DNA of 64,000 bases from Marsupella aquatica (GCA_973895155.1 OZ316892.1:15066001-15130000), one strand, 5' to 3'; positions 45,241 through 58,519 are shown, counted from the stretch's first letter. Notes: a model not told the origin generated them from the sequence alone. A program made the numbers and translations.

Positions 45241-45547
45241 TGTTAGGCACTTACTCTTAGTTATAGTCTAACTACTGGAGCCATAGTTAGGCTAGCTAGC
45301 CATAGTTGCAGACGTGGTTAAGTTAGCTGTCGTGCATACTATATACGTATGCAAGTGTTCGCTTGTGTGAGAAATTCACATTCATTGTTACAAAACCACT
45401 TGAGAGATAAAAAGAACTTGTGTTGTGTTGTGGAGACTTTGTTCTCATGGAATAGCCTCATATGAACCACATATCTCTTGTTCTTTAGTACTTGTTCATT
45501 GGATGGTTCCATGTGCATGTTGTCCTGAGCATTGTCTTTGCTCAACA
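45241..45547 (+). mobile_element. Solo LTR, diverged subfamily (copy A)
   Basis: 307 bp from TGTTAGGCAC to GCTCAACA, the reverse orientation of the copia LTRs at 28.6 and 34.8 kb. Flanks CTACA (45236-45240) and CTACC (45548-45552) match at 4 of 5 positions. No internal domain is adjacent. Confidence 0.75.
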
Positions 45548-45606
45548 CTACCAAAGGTACTTGAGTTTAAAAAAAGGTTCATAGTTACCTTTGGCATATA
45601 GTGGCC

Positions 45607-45935
45607 TGGCTTGTTAGGCATTTACTCTTAGGTCTAGGCTTACGATTGTAACTGTAGTTAGGGTTGATGTCAGTCATGGACTAGGTTAGGTTAACTAGGT
45701 TGCACACTATATCCCAAGCGGTACGTGTTTGCTTGGATAGATGGAACTCACGGTCATTGTTACAGAGCCAATTGAGAGATGGGAAGATCTTATATTGCGG
45801 AGACTCGATATGATGGATGTAGCCTCAACTGAGGTAAATCATGTATCTCTATGTGTCAACTATTTGTGCGTTGAATAGTTCCCGGAATGGTTGATGGGCT
45901 TGCCATTGTGAATGTCATCTTTGCTCAACATGGCT
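45607..45935 (+). mobile_element. Solo LTR, diverged subfamily (copy B), perfect 5-bp duplication
   Basis: The LTR at 45612-45930 (319 bp) runs TGTTAGGCAT...TTGCTCAACA and is flanked by TGGCT at 45607-45611 and 45931-45935. Its 3' half resembles the copia LTR at 28.6 kb (complement). Its 5' half is a different sequence shared only with copies A and C. Confidence 0.88.
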
Positions 45936-46272
45936 TATATACTTGAAAATAAAAGAAGAAGTGAAAAGGTTTGCTGGTCAAACAGCTGGGCATCTCTTTG
46001 TGTATCCGGGTTGTGTTGGCCCAATAGCATCTTGTCAGATGTTGAAGTCCATTTGGGCTGTAATTCCTTGTGTTCCCCCATTTTATTTCCCACCAAAATC
46101 AATACATGCAATATTTAAGTGTGAATATTTATGATAAATTTTGAAATTGGATGCTCTTGAGCCTAATGACCTTGGGCATCTCACTTCCTCAAAAATGACA
46201 CATCACATGCAACCAAACATAAGATCAATTTATTGGTTCTAAGGGAATACTTAAATTTTACATATATGGAAA

Positions 46273-46632
46273 AATATTGTTAGGCATTTACTCTTAGGTC
46301 AAGGGTTACAATTGTAACCATAGTTAGGACTGACCTCAGTCTTGGACTAGGTTAATTAGATTAACTATGTTGCACATTATATCTCAAACGGTGCTTGCTT
46401 GGATAAGAGGAACTCAGGTTTATTGTTACTAAACCAACTGAGAGATAGGAAGATCTTGTATTGCGAAGACTCACTATGGTCGACGGGCCTAGAGTGCAGT
46501 AAAGCTCTCGTGTGTTCCTATGGACGTAGACTCAACTGAGGTGAACCACGTATCTATCTATGTCAATTTACTTGACTGTGCGTTGGATGATTATGGGCTT
46601 GCTGTTGTGAATGTCATCTTTGTTCAACAAAT
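46273..46632 (+). mobile_element. Solo LTR, diverged subfamily (copy C), perfect 5-bp duplication
   Basis: The LTR at 46278-46627 (350 bp) runs TGTTAGGCAT...TTGTTCAACA, flanked by AATAT at 46273-46277 and 46628-46632. It contains CTAGAGTGCAGTAAAGCTCT and GTGAACCACGTATCT, which match the copia LTR at 28.6 kb in complement. Confidence 0.9.
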
Positions 46633-49600
46633 ATTAGGGTATTTTAAATCTAATTTTGAGACATATAAGAAAATGTGTGGTTTTTAAAACAAATTTTTGG
46701 AATGTACCAAGAATATTTTTAATTAATAGGTGTAAACACATTTTAATTTATTTCAAGGTCGATCCGCAAGCATAACACGTCGCATGTGATATGGGGGGCT
46801 CCACATAGTGAGATTCCCAAGCAAGTGACACAACAAGATACACAGAGAGGTGATCAAGCCTCATCAACTGCAAGTGCTCCATAAAATTCCAATTATACAG
46901 CTAATTAATCAATAGTTGTTATGAATTCTTGGATTTCACTCTGTTGGGAGTGTAGGGTACCCCGGGAACACAATGGTCTGGCAAGGTGCTTGGAGTGATC
47001 CCATAACCCAAATAGATACAATCCAAACATCAAAATATATGTTCAAAGCACTATTTATTGTTTTTCAGAGTACCTCATCCTTTTCTGTTACTTTAGTTTG
47101 ATTGTGTCCATCCTAGTCTCCAGAAGTACCCATTATGTGCAGGACAGCTTTTTTAAACTGTGCTCTAAACATAAGTCTAATCTCCCAACCTACGATAGTC
47201 CAAAAGTTAACACCAGGCTGGTGTCCAAGATTTTGCTTTTTTAGTGTAGGTTCAAATAGTACTTCTTTTAGGTTACTCATTGGATTCAAGAATAGAACTA
47301 GTTCAACCTTGGAAAATATTCATTAAGGGTGGCTTTACACAAGGTTTGGGGCACTCAGGACTTTTTTCATCAAAGCAAACTGGGCTCTGTTTAGAACAAG
47401 AAGTGGCAACTCTGACTGAACTTTCAATAAATGACACTTCTGAATGAACTTAAAATAACTGAAAATCCCTTGAATGAAGGAGTCCACAAGTTTGGAAATG
47501 TTTAGATCACCTCCAAACCTGGTCTAAGATTCTAGACAAAATAAGCACCCCTCCACATAAGCATTGACTCGGGCTTCTGTTGGCCATCTAGGATCCGTAG
47601 ACACCATGACGTCAAATGGGTTCTTTTAAAGCCAATTGCAACCAATTGCAAGCATTCCACTCATTATGCTTCCAGATTTAATCTTGAAGGTAATTAATAG
47701 AAGGCAATTGCCCGGGACTACTTGTAACGCCATCCTTACAAACATAGCATACAGACGAGGGAGATAAAAAAATGATAGTTTTTGTTGAGTCTGGCATGCA
47801 TTTCAGTGTTATCTTCTTCATTTGTGAGGTTTGCACGGGACTACTTGTAACATCACCCTTAAAAACATAGCATACAGAATAGGGAGATAAAAAATGATAG
47901 TTTTTGTCGAGTTTGACATGCATCCAGTGTTATCTTCTTCATTTTTTTAGTTACAGACTCCCATAGAAAGTTCCTTCTAAAATTCCTGGAAGCACGTGCA
48001 GCCACATCAGCACTAATGGTCACAAAAAAGAATGGTTTGTTATGCAAAAAGCACCAAACAAGATTATGTATGTTTGAAACAAGTCAAAGAAAAACAGTTA
48101 GACCTTGTAAATGTAAAAACAATTGGAATTAAACTGAAAATTAACATTTCAAATAAACAAAGAAAGGAGTGGAAAGTGGATAAAAGAAAATAACCTTTGG
48201 ATGGATTGTGATTGATATATCAGTGTTTTCCAAATAGATTATATGAGTTTTCTATTTAATTAGCAATTTTTGAGAATAACCATGGATAAAAACTCTTCAA
48301 CTACTATAACATTTACCAAGGTAATGTAAAAAACCATATATCTGCTTACTATGGAAAAAGGAACACCAAGGGAACATAAGAAACTCTTTGACTACTATCG
48401 ATAAAGGAATACCAAAGGATTGTAATTAAGAAAACCTTTGGTTTCTATAGCATTTTGCATGGACTCTATGTACATAGTGTTGGAAATCTGGCGTTTCCTT
48501 TTGATTGCGCTTCCAAGTGCTAATGTAAATGTTGTACTGTCTTTTACCTCACTCCACTATCTCTGGTATTCACAGGAGCATTCTCCCTATTATTAGTGTG
48601 ATTATTCATCTGTTACCAGTAACGTTAGCTCAAGGACCATCGATCTGCCGTTCGCTGGTATCCCTTTCTTGTTTACGTTACTTTATGATTCTGTATATAT
48701 GCTAACGCATTCGCTGTATTCACCATTCATTTGAGAATCAATCAACATTCCTAGAAAGTTTATACATAGAAGTACCAAGGGAATGTTGTGCATGCACTTC
48801 TTACTTGAATAAGCTTCTTGGTTTTTTCTCTCATTTCCACATTCAAACCTATTCCAATCTACATCTATTCATGCTTTTCTAACTTAGCTGTTGAATAACA
48901 TCAAAACTTAATAACCAAGGGGTCTTCTAACTAATTTTGCACTTGCTTTTCGTTTTCCTTGTTTAGTGTTTGTCCTCTTTGGGGCCGCTTTTCTTTATGG
49001 GTCCAGTTAGAGACTTCTGTAAATCTGAAAATTCTGTCAAAATTCCACGTCACCCTGTAAATATCCAGCCATTAGATGGTTTGAATCCAACCATCTACAT
49101 CCATTTTGTGTGTGAAGACTCGTGTGAAGGCTTGTGTGGCCTCTCAACTGAAAATGAGCTTTCCTACCATTAGATGTTATGAATCCAACCATCCAGATTC
49201 ATTTTGTGTGTGAATACTCGTGTGGTCTCTTAGCTCAAAATGAACTTTTACACCATTAGATGTTTTGAATCCAATGATCTATGTTGCTTTTGTGTATGAA
49301 ACCTCGTGTGAAGAGTAATGTCACTTCTCGACACAAACAACTCTATTAAACTAAACCTATCCATGCTTGGATGTTGACATAACTAGATTATGACGTTTAT
49401 GGTGCCTAAGGAATAAGAAGAACTTGGGGAGTAGGTCGGCTTTGAAAAAAATCAATATTTGAGAAATCTCCAGCTTGGGTATTAGGTATATTTTAAAAGG
49501 CAATTTAATTGCAATAAAATAAACTAAATAAAGCTTTGTAAGCAACATATAAAGCATTCTCTCAACCTCTTGACGCCATACAAGTAAAATGGGAAAGAAT

Positions 49601-49811
49601 ATTAGAAATATAAATAGGGGTGAAAAATCATGAGGAAGGTGGGGTGAATAAGTGAGGGTTTGGTCATGGGAAACTTACATTGAAGTTTAATGCAAGGATT
49701 ATTACAATGTTAACATGTGGAAGGGTCTAGCTATGAAAATATTGTTTTGAAGTGGTATTGAATGTTAGATTTTTGGAATGTAAACTCTAGAGTATTATAA
49801 CCTTGTTTTTA
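46633..49811. repeat. AT-rich DNA with two short tandem duplications
   Basis: At about 47710-47945 a roughly 123-bp unit (GGGACTACTTGTAAC, ACATAGCATACAGA, ATGATAGTTTTTGT, GTTATCTTCTTCATTT) occurs twice with few changes. It is followed directly by a copy of the dispersed core (about 47950-48010, TAAAATTCCTGG). At about 49060-49330 a roughly 95-bp unit containing CCATTAGATG(G/T)T...GAATCCAA and TTTTGTGTGTGAA occurs three times. No gene was identified. Confidence 0.6.
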
Positions 49812-50495
49812 AGTTACAACTTCAGTTGACAAACAATACTCAAACCCTTGAATATATGTGTACCAATTGCTTTAACTTATGACCTTATTGATTTTGAAGT
49901 TACAAATGGGATCAAACATTATAAAGACCCTTGTAGATGTGTGTACCAAAATGCCTTGACTTGAATTGTAACCTTCCTGGATAACCTAATTTTGATTTTG
50001 AAGTTACAACTAGGGTCAAGCAGTACACTAACCCTTGTAGATGTGTGTACCATAATGTCTTAACTTGTAGTTACCTTGTATTCATTTTATAAGTTATAAC
50101 TGGGGTCAAACAGTACACCTACCCTTGTAGATGTGTGTACCAGAATGCCTTAACTTGTAACTTTATATTGATTTTGAAATTACAAATGGGGTCAAACAAT
50201 ACACCGACCCTTGCGGATGTGTGTATCAGAATGCCTTAACTTGTAACCTTATATTGATTTTATAAGTTATAGTTGGGGTCAAACAGTACACCGACCCTTG
50301 CAGATATGTATACCATGATGCGTTAACTTGTAACTTTATATTGATTTTGAAGTTACAACTGGGGTCAAACAATACACCGACCCTTGCGGATGTGTGTACC
50401 AGAATGCCTTAACTTGTAACCTTATATTGATTTTGAAGTTACAATTAGGGTAGAACATTACACCAACCTTTGCATATGTGTGTACTATAGTTTAT
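49812..50495 (+). repeat. Minisatellite of about 87 bp, roughly 7.5 units
   Basis: Units begin near 49812, 49902, 50005, 50095, 50181, 50268, 50354 and 50440 (last partial) with a spacing of 86-103 bp. Each carries TTACAACTGGGGTCAAACA, ACACCGACCCTTGC and GTGTGTACCAGAATGCC, then TTAACTTGTAACCTTATATTG. The central units are closest to each other and the outer ones are the most diverged, the usual picture of unequal exchange. Confidence 0.92.
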
Positions 50496-52200
50496 TGCCT
50501 TAACTTGAATAATATGATATGGACCTTATAATTATAGTACCCGATTGATAATAAACTTAAGTGAATAATTTTAGGTACAAAGAGCTAACTTCTCCATTTT
50601 TGGAATCCAACAAAGGGCAAATTTCACTTTCTTAATATGTAATGCTCTGATAAGATAACCATAACAATATGAAACAAGATTACAAAAGACTTATCTACCT
50701 ACCAAGAGCATTGCTTTCTACAAATAAATTGCAAATTACAATTACTTATAGTTTTGTTAAGATTGCATAAATCTATTGTGTTGATTCAAATAAAAGCTCT
50801 AAGTGTTGTGGCAAATAATTAATATACTAATATTTACACATCCATATATGATAATGCTACAAAATTTTAGCTAATCTGATAATTTATTTGAAAAAAAACA
50901 CTATTATGATAAATATTACATAAGTAAAAATTAGATTTTAAAGTATAGATAGATTCCATGCTTGATTTAGCTTTATGAGTTAACAACTTTAACAATCACA
51001 TTTATTCAACAAGGAACAAAGAGAGAAATAAACCTCTATTTCAAGCTTAGATGATAGCTTGGGATTGTTTCTTAGTGATGCCAAAATTTGTCTACAAACT
51101 CACACAAAATTGCTCATGTCAATTGAATGGACAAAATATCAAGTCACTTCACAAATAACAAATAAACACAAATTCTAGTCATAAAAAACATGCACTGATA
51201 TAAACATTTACCTTGATGGTCGTCACCATGAGAAATCTTAAAAAAATATCTTGTATGCCACTTGAGTGTAGCTCTCCTAGGCCTTATTCAAACATATTCC
51301 TTGAATACACACCAAAAAAATCATAACTATAATATCAAAACTCACTTGCACATTCAAGACTAATCAACTATTCTCAAAAAATTAAACTATTCTATTATTA
51401 TAAAATCTCTACAAAAATAAGGCTATGACTTTCTATTGATTAGTAAAACATACATTTAAAATACAGAAATGAAATTAGTATGTTTCTTTTCTCATGAAGG
51501 TGCTTGTATATAAAGTTACTTTCTTCCCAACATGATCATTATGATTCTACACTTATGGGTTTTTTCTTTGTTTCCATTTGCCATTAAAATTGATGAGAAT
51601 TTTGTTTTTATCATTACTAAACAAATCATGATGAATAAATTACACTTTCCAAACAAAAAGTATACTTGTCTCCCCACAAAACAATTAAAAAACTAATGCT
51701 ATAAATAGTTTTTGAGTTTATGAATTTGTTTGTTAGTGATGTCAACTTTTATTATGCAAACTTCAAATACTTTTAAAAACATCTCATAATTTTATAGACA
51801 AGTCCAATGCATAATTATCCATTGCACCAAAACATTGCAAGACAATGAAGTGCAGATGATTGCCTAGCTCCTTGCCTCCAAGATAGTTTGTTGCTCACCC
51901 TTGTGATGAATAATTTGTCACTCGAACAAGCCAGATGATTGCTACAGTGAGGAGTTGCAATGTGAATTACATAGAGAGGTGAAATGAACATGAGAGAGGT
52001 GGAGACAAACAAAGGATGACAATATTAAGTAGCACGCTAAAAACTCCTTCCAAATTCTTGGCACTGTATTTGGACACATCATAGAGTTTTGGCAGACTTG
52101 ATAACCAGGAAAGACCAAAAAAGAGAATTAGTAAAACAAAAAAATACAATATTATCAATGTGTTAAAAAAATTGAGTTGGACCCACATACTAGTTACTCT
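50496..52200. other. Very AT-rich DNA without a recognised feature
   Basis: Long A/T-rich stretches with only short frames. No splice-site chain, RNA gene, terminal repeat or tandem structure was recognised. The minus frames at 51815-52203 appear random. Confidence 0.4.
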
Positions 52201-53094
52201 CATTATAATTTGTTTTCTCTTAATATTATAAATATTGGTGGAAGTTCTCTATTCATTGTCCTTTTAGCCAAATACAAAAACTTGAATTGGTTCAAGCGGA
52301 CCTCCAACAGTACTGCGAGTTCTCGGCAAAGCTTTTCAATTTTGAGTCAACGAGTTCGTTAGATTGGGATTTCGCCAGGCCCTCGCAGGAGAACAAGGTC
52401 TCCCCTGTCAAAGGTGTCATTTGTACTGTACTAAGCCGAAGAAACGAAAATCTCCCACGTTCTCACGTTCTATCCTACTGAGGAAGACTCGTCTCATCTC
52501 ATCTCGAGGTATGTCGTCGATATTGCTTTCCGTGGCTCTCAATCCTGAAAGTGTACGTAATGCTTCGAAGTGGGTGATAATGATTATATGACCGGGTGAA
52601 GGTGGATTTATCGGTAGGATGTAGTCCACCTTTCACTCAATTTTCTTTCCCGCGAAACAGTTTCCTTGAAAGATGATTCATCAGCAAGCCAGCTGAGGAG
52701 GATATGATATGAGTCGGAGGACCCCCTCATATTCGGAAGAACTCGCTTCCGCCCGGCCGGATCGAGTGGAGACGAGATGAGATGAGAGGCGGGGGTTTTG
52801 CTTTCTAGCATTGGCATGCCTGGCATCAAGTTCCCGACAGACCCTACTGTACTTCTTCAATACCGAACCACACCGAGTGAGGCGAATCTGCAACGTTGAA
52901 CCACACTACTGCTGCCTCATAGACTTCGGCTACGAATAGTATAGGGTAAAGCGCAAGAGCCTTAGTGCTTTCTGACGTGATCGCAAGCACCTCCCAGAAC
53001 GTACTCATCGTATACCCTAACTAGATTATCCCTTTCATCTACAGTATATCCCGGATAGTTTCGCGTCGTCTCTGAAAGTTGTCGAAAGCCTCAC
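52201..53094. other. Unassigned region with one protein-like plus-strand stretch
   Basis: At about 52272-52396 the plus strand reads IQKLELVQADLQQYCEFSAK, helical and protein-like, after an acceptor-like TTTTAG. The following AAG|GTCTCC is a poor donor, so this is only a weak exon candidate. CTCATCTCATCTC and GAGATGAGATGAGA words at 52490 and 52775 are short inverted repeats. No family was recognised. Confidence 0.25.
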
Positions 53095-53292
53095 CGTGCC
53101 AAATGCACTGTCTTGGATCTCACGAGCCTGGCTCGCACTATGATACTCCAGGATGTTACATTGATGACTATCTACGTGCAGAAATGAAATGTACTTTTCA
53201 GCAGGATTTCGCCTCTTCACATAAAACACTCTCTTGCAGTTGAGAAGCTCAAACTGACCTAGTATGAGCTTAGTGCTTGACTGATATCCAAC
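53095..53292 (-). CDS. Candidate 198-nt internal exon, unknown protein
   Basis: An acceptor TTTCAG precedes and a donor ACG|GTGAGG follows 66 uninterrupted codons, phase 0 at both ends. The residues include LGQFELLNCKRVFYVKRRNP and EKYISFLHVDSHQCNILEY. I do not recognise a family. It lies 450 bp downstream of the membrane-protein stop codon on the same strand, so it would belong to another gene whose remaining exons I could not find. It may also be a chance frame. Confidence 0.3.
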
Positions 53293-53743
53293 CTGAAAGA
53301 TTACCAAGTTCTGAGCTTAGCCGAGTACATGTGACAGCTCCCGAGCACTATGTAAGAGTTCATATCTAGCAAGTTGACGGAGCTAGAACAACCCATGAAA
53401 AGAATGGACACTGTTGAGTAAACAATTCTATAACATGATTATAACTTTTACTGAGAGAGATACTTCTACAATATAAACTTGGCGGATGTCTTTCAAGCGT
53501 TCACATCTACAGCACAACAATCTCAAAAAGTTGCAATCCATCTTTAGTTCTCAGTCTAGTAATTGTGCATTTCAGAGTCATTCACTTTATAATCGGCAGC
53601 ATAAGGGCTTATCACATTGAATAATCCATTCGTTGATGATTCTTTACAAAAGAGTCCAAGAAATTGGAGAGGATGCGGCCTCTAAAAACGAATTGCAGCT
53701 TGAATTTAAAATGGTGACCTGGTCATTAAATTATGGCCGACAG

Positions 53744-56700
53744 CTAATGATTATCACGATCCACCGTTTGAAGGCGTGCTGATTCGGGACATATGGTCTT
53801 TGAGTTATGAGGTAGAGATGTGCCAGGATTTTGAACAATCACCAACGTGGGCCAGTGCACATCTTTGCCTTTTGCGCAAGATGTGGGCTGCACAATCAAC
53901 TTTACAATATTAATCTCAGGTTCGCCCAAACAAAGAAGGATAAAGTAAGTTTACCTCACTATCTTGACCAATACTAGGTGCGAGGCAGAGGCACTCATCA
54001 AATTCTTAAATAGAAATGAGTCAGTTCAGTGCAAGACTGAATACATTCTTGCAATTCCTACAGAGCAATTTGGCTCACAAGTGGGTTGCCGATGAACTCT
54101 TACCACGCCAATATGCAATTCCTTGAAATTCAAGCTGTTGAACTCATTCACGTTCATGTCCTAGAACGCAACATTGCCAAATGTGACTGTTGTCCAACAA
54201 TTTATCTGGTGAAGTCAATTGACCCCAATGAAGGTGCATAAACAACGCCTAAGAAAGTCAGCCCTTCCAAGGATGAACCACGAAAATACGACGAGCAACA
54301 CTTACAACACTAAAGATTTGGGGCAACTTATGCTGGTCTGGAGAACGACAAGTTGGTATCACCGTGAAGAATGGAGTCATCTCTCTCGATCGGAAGGTCC
54401 ACCTGCCCGTAGAAGATGCAAAGGGTAAATTGATTATTACATTCTGGACCGAAAATTAATGCGGAGGCTAGGCAGCTTGATTGGAGAGAACGTGGATGGA
54501 TGGAGCTAACAATCAGTCATTTCACAATTTTGCAAGAGGAGTAACGAATTGAAAGTCCACCGAGACCGAAAAGGGCCGTGGGCCAACACCGTACGGGGAA
54601 TGGGAGAAGCTAAGGGAGGCCCAAGGCTGTCCAACTAGCACATTTCTTTAAAAAATTAAGGCATTGACCAACGACAAGTTAATGACACAGAGGTTAGGAA
54701 TTCCACAGAACGATAATGCCAAGGTTTCAGGGCTGGGCTTCATCATAAGCTGAAATCCCTTCGGAAGGTGGATCTTGTGCTCACGAGGTCATAAAAGCTC
54801 TTACTCTAGAACACTGTAGGTAGAGCTGAGTATTGTTATCTGGTCGGTTTCGGATCGGATGTCCCAGAAGGAACACAATCTGGTCGTTTTCAAAACCGCA
54901 CATGGAAGAAACACACAGAATAAACCATACCCAATATAAAACAGTATGCCGATCTCGGTCCACTCTCGCACCATCAGCCACATCCAATAGTAATTTGCAA
55001 CTCCATCTGGTCGGCAATGTATCTGCGATAACAATCATTTCTAGATATGAAGGCCGTGGCAGTGATAAAGGTGCAGTTTAACTTCTGTGAAAGAATGTGC
55101 GGCACAGAGTATCTCAAATAAGAAGAGATGTACCAAGATTTGACTAGCCATGATCACGTACATTGCACCTTGAAAATTTCTGGGACATACCATGGTATCA
55201 AATTAGGGGGAATGATGGCAAATCTTTCACAAAACTAAATGTGTTTTCTTATTAGTGTAAATGCTAGACCAGCCTTTGGAACACTTCGCAATCAACTTTG
55301 CAGTGTTGTTCGTCGAACAATTCTGGGATATTTCTGTACATTATCTGCCCCCATGATCCAAATTCTTCAATGGAGTTTAGTCTTATTTATTTTATTATTT
55401 ATTTTATTGCCTTTTGGTTTTCTTTTATTCACTGATGACAGCTAGAAGGGATTACAAGAAATCCAGGTAGGAGAGCAAAACCAAATCAGCCCGTTGTGAC
55501 ATGGCGGGAATGAGACAGACAGTTTGCATCAGGAAAACAGGAGCATCCTGTTCCGATGACGCACCTATTCCACGATAGAGATGTACTGTAACAAGTCTCC
55601 GTGAGTGGGAGCTAGATAAAGTGTTGGTGCATAGAAGATGACAGAAGCCTGTAACGATCAGGCTCGTCAGTGTTGCTCTGTGGGAAATGAGTAAATCTCT
55701 CTTTGTCTCACTAGTGGTTAAGAAAAGCTCATTTCCCTGCAGACACATGCACTCTATGGTTCCTATTGTTGTACGTGTGCATCAAGATGAGCAAAAAAGT
55801 GTTTCCGGGGGGAAAGAGTACTTGAGCATATTATACTTGACGCAAACGGCAGTTTGCATCATCAAGACACCCTCATTCTGCATGGACTGTAGCTGCTCCT
55901 TTAGAATCATTAAGTTTTGGGAAATGCGAATAAATATCACATACATCAGTAACATATACATCAGAGCCACCAATACCTGCCACAATCAAAATAGAGACCA
56001 TCGTCATTCAACATGAATCCTCTGTTACGGGACGTTCCCCTCGCTACCTTATACAATAGTCCGCACCGCTCAAGACCCGTGACTCTTTAGATGAGGTGTA
56101 GCACTGATTCTTTATTTGTATATACAACGATCAGTCCAATATGTATTTCACAATCTTGAGTGGACTTTCGGGTTGGAATCTTATAAACCAGAAGCCCCTT
56201 TTATCTTGATCTCTCACCATTTCTGATTACAACAGATCAGTTACTCAAGAATCGGACCCCCATCGAAAAATTCGAGACAAACAAACCCAGAAACACCTTT
56301 CCCAGCACAAAGTTCGTGCATCACTCTCTACAGGTCTATTTGACACACGTTTTGAATGCTTCGAGTCTTGAACAAAAGATCTGGAACTGCAAACCATGCA
56401 TAAGATTTTAGTGCAATACAAAAAATTCACAGTTCAAAGGAAATGAGGTCCCTTACAACCCAGACGGTGAGTGCGAACATCGCTTCAGTACGGACCATGG
56501 ATCATACAGGTGATATCGAATGAAACATGTACCACAAATTGAGGAATATCAGCCTTGTATCCCGTAAGAAGCAAGTACAAAAGAGACGCAAGTATTGCTA
56601 TGGAACGGCGATCCGAAAAGGAGAGATGTTCCCGCATTACGCAGTAACCGTGTGCTATAAGTAGAAAGGTAGCAAAACATGCTGTTTCGAAAAATATCCG

Positions 56701-57479
56701 AGATACGAAAACCCCAAATGCTAGCCAAAATGAGCAAGAGCTGAAATTTAGACATGAGTACCTGCAAGGCAACCAATTAAGTTTCGTTATTGAAAGTCTG
56801 GTTCATTTTTGCGACGGACTCTAGTATATTGACTGCTACATTAGCGACTCTAGGGTAAGCAATCCGACCTTTGAAATAGTTCAAAACATTAGACGTGCGT
56901 CCGTGACTCACTAACATCCATAACATGAGTCTTGTTCATCGATCGATCAGTGGCGCATTTTGCAACGGAATGTACTATTGTGACTAAGCAGACCGACTGT
57001 CGGGAAAGCATCAGACCTTCAGGATAACAAATACAACCCGCTGTCTTAAACCATGCCACAGAAGGATGATCCCAGAAATAAACCAAAATCAGAACTCTCA
57101 AGGCTGGGGGCAGGGCTTACCAGAACACGAAAGAGAATCCCAAAACAAGAGTCTTTAGGACTGGCACTGCTGCAATTATCCATTGCAAGTTGTTTGTCTG
57201 CGGACAAAATCATTTAACGGTGCTCAACATACACCCTAAAACTTACAACACACACTCCGTTCGTCCAACTATATATTAACTTGCCGAACTAAAGAAAGAC
57301 AACAGGATTGAATGCAGAACATACATGCCATCTTCGTTTGCTCCATGTGTTGGCAGTCCAGAGTCCAGCAAGAGCTACCCAGACAACAAACAAGCCGAAG
57401 AACAGGACCGGCAGAGAACGGTAACTTTCTTCCCAGTAATTTGAGTTATGGAGCACACGATTTGTAGCATAATTCATAG
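53744..57479 (-). CDS. Plant multi-pass (about seven-TM) membrane protein of unknown function, at least eight exons
   Basis: Minus-strand exons: 57479-57325 (SLPVLFFGLFVVWVALAGLW), 57197-57121 (NNLQWIIAAVPVLKTLV), 56761-56533 (FFETACFATFLLIAHGYCVM ... LLLTGYKADIPQFV), 55976-55822 (ALMYMLLMYVIFIRISQNL), 55179-55134 (NFQGAMYVIMASQI), 55022-54805 (YYWMWLMVREWTEIGILFYI), a tail exon ending 53955, and 53887-53744 (PTLVIVQNPG, stop TAG). The first six join in phase with GT-AG sites. Between 54805 and about 54010 one more exon seems needed to keep phase. The hydrophobic segments and the LREQLQ and REW-x-E loops match a conserved plant family that I know only as uncharacterised transmembrane, receptor-like proteins. 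Residues before MNYATNR (any signal peptide) were not located. Confidence 0.78.
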
Positions 57480-58500
57480 CTGTTGTGGTTTTCGTCTGAT
57501 CGTCCCCACACCGCTATTCCTGGACACTCGAAAAGTATTCCTACTCAGTGCCTTTTGATTAGGTTTGTAATGCCAAATTTGAAGTAGATGACTAGAATTC
57601 CACCAAAACTGGAATCAGTTTATATTTATGTATTCACAAACTCTTCGTCACCACCAAGTCGTTGCCCATGCATGCGACGTCCGCCTACATCATCCCCTCT
57701 TTGGTGGAGGCTTGATAGAAAATATTTCTCGCACGAGTCGGAAAAACAGGATTCATTCAAACTGGGCCCAAATTCACCTGTCCACCACAAATTCACAGCA
57801 AAAGACACGCCCAATTGGTCTGTTGACAACAACGTAATCACATACGACCGGATCAACCGCTTCATCTTCTTCCATCTGGTGGTCGAATCGCGATACACAA
57901 TTCCTAAAATTAGCGAGTCGGAAGGATTCCAACGGCTACCAACGACCGTTAATCACAATTTCACAAACCGATGCTCTGAAATCGTCCTTCATGCAAATAA
58001 TGCGATACGATGCGGTACGAGCAGTGGTAGAGGGGTATGAAATTGTCAAACCGCTGATGCTTCGTCCTCATTGCATTACCAGTCATTCTAGTCATTCCAA
58101 CCAATCCTCGATGGATCAAAGGATGAAGCCGGCCAAGTCCCTGGCCAGGGATCACTTCAGACACAGAATGTGACCAGAATTCTCCCGTAATTGAGGTCAT
58201 AAGTGAAACCGATCACTCCGGTCCCGCAGGTCTGGGTGCTTCTACAGGTCCCCACGTTCCAGACAGAATTCAAATGGCACTTACGCGTTTCTTACTCAAA
58301 TTGAGGGTATGGAAATCGAAGTGGGTGATTCCCGACGTCCCCGTGTTCATGACAGAACAACAACCGAAATGCAGGAAACGTTTTGTCACACATTCATGAT
58401 TCATGCCCTGTCTTGCCCTCAACTGCATCGAAAGGAACAGAGTCTCATACAAGAGACGAGGGTCACCGTCCCATGCAACCCCAGGCAGCAAGACTCCTAC
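57480..58500. other. Upstream region of the membrane-protein gene
   Basis: The exon at 57479 opens with a splice-acceptor-like AACAG, so a 5' exon should lie here. Candidate frames at 57626-57898, 57961-58200 and 58270-58491 (minus) were examined but none could be joined with confidence. Confidence 0.35.
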
Positions 58501-58519
58501 TGTAGGGGGACTCCAACTG

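Noticed and set aside
49812-50495. CRISPR-like repeat array
   Set aside because: Units are continuous minisatellite copies without unique spacers, in a eukaryotic genome.
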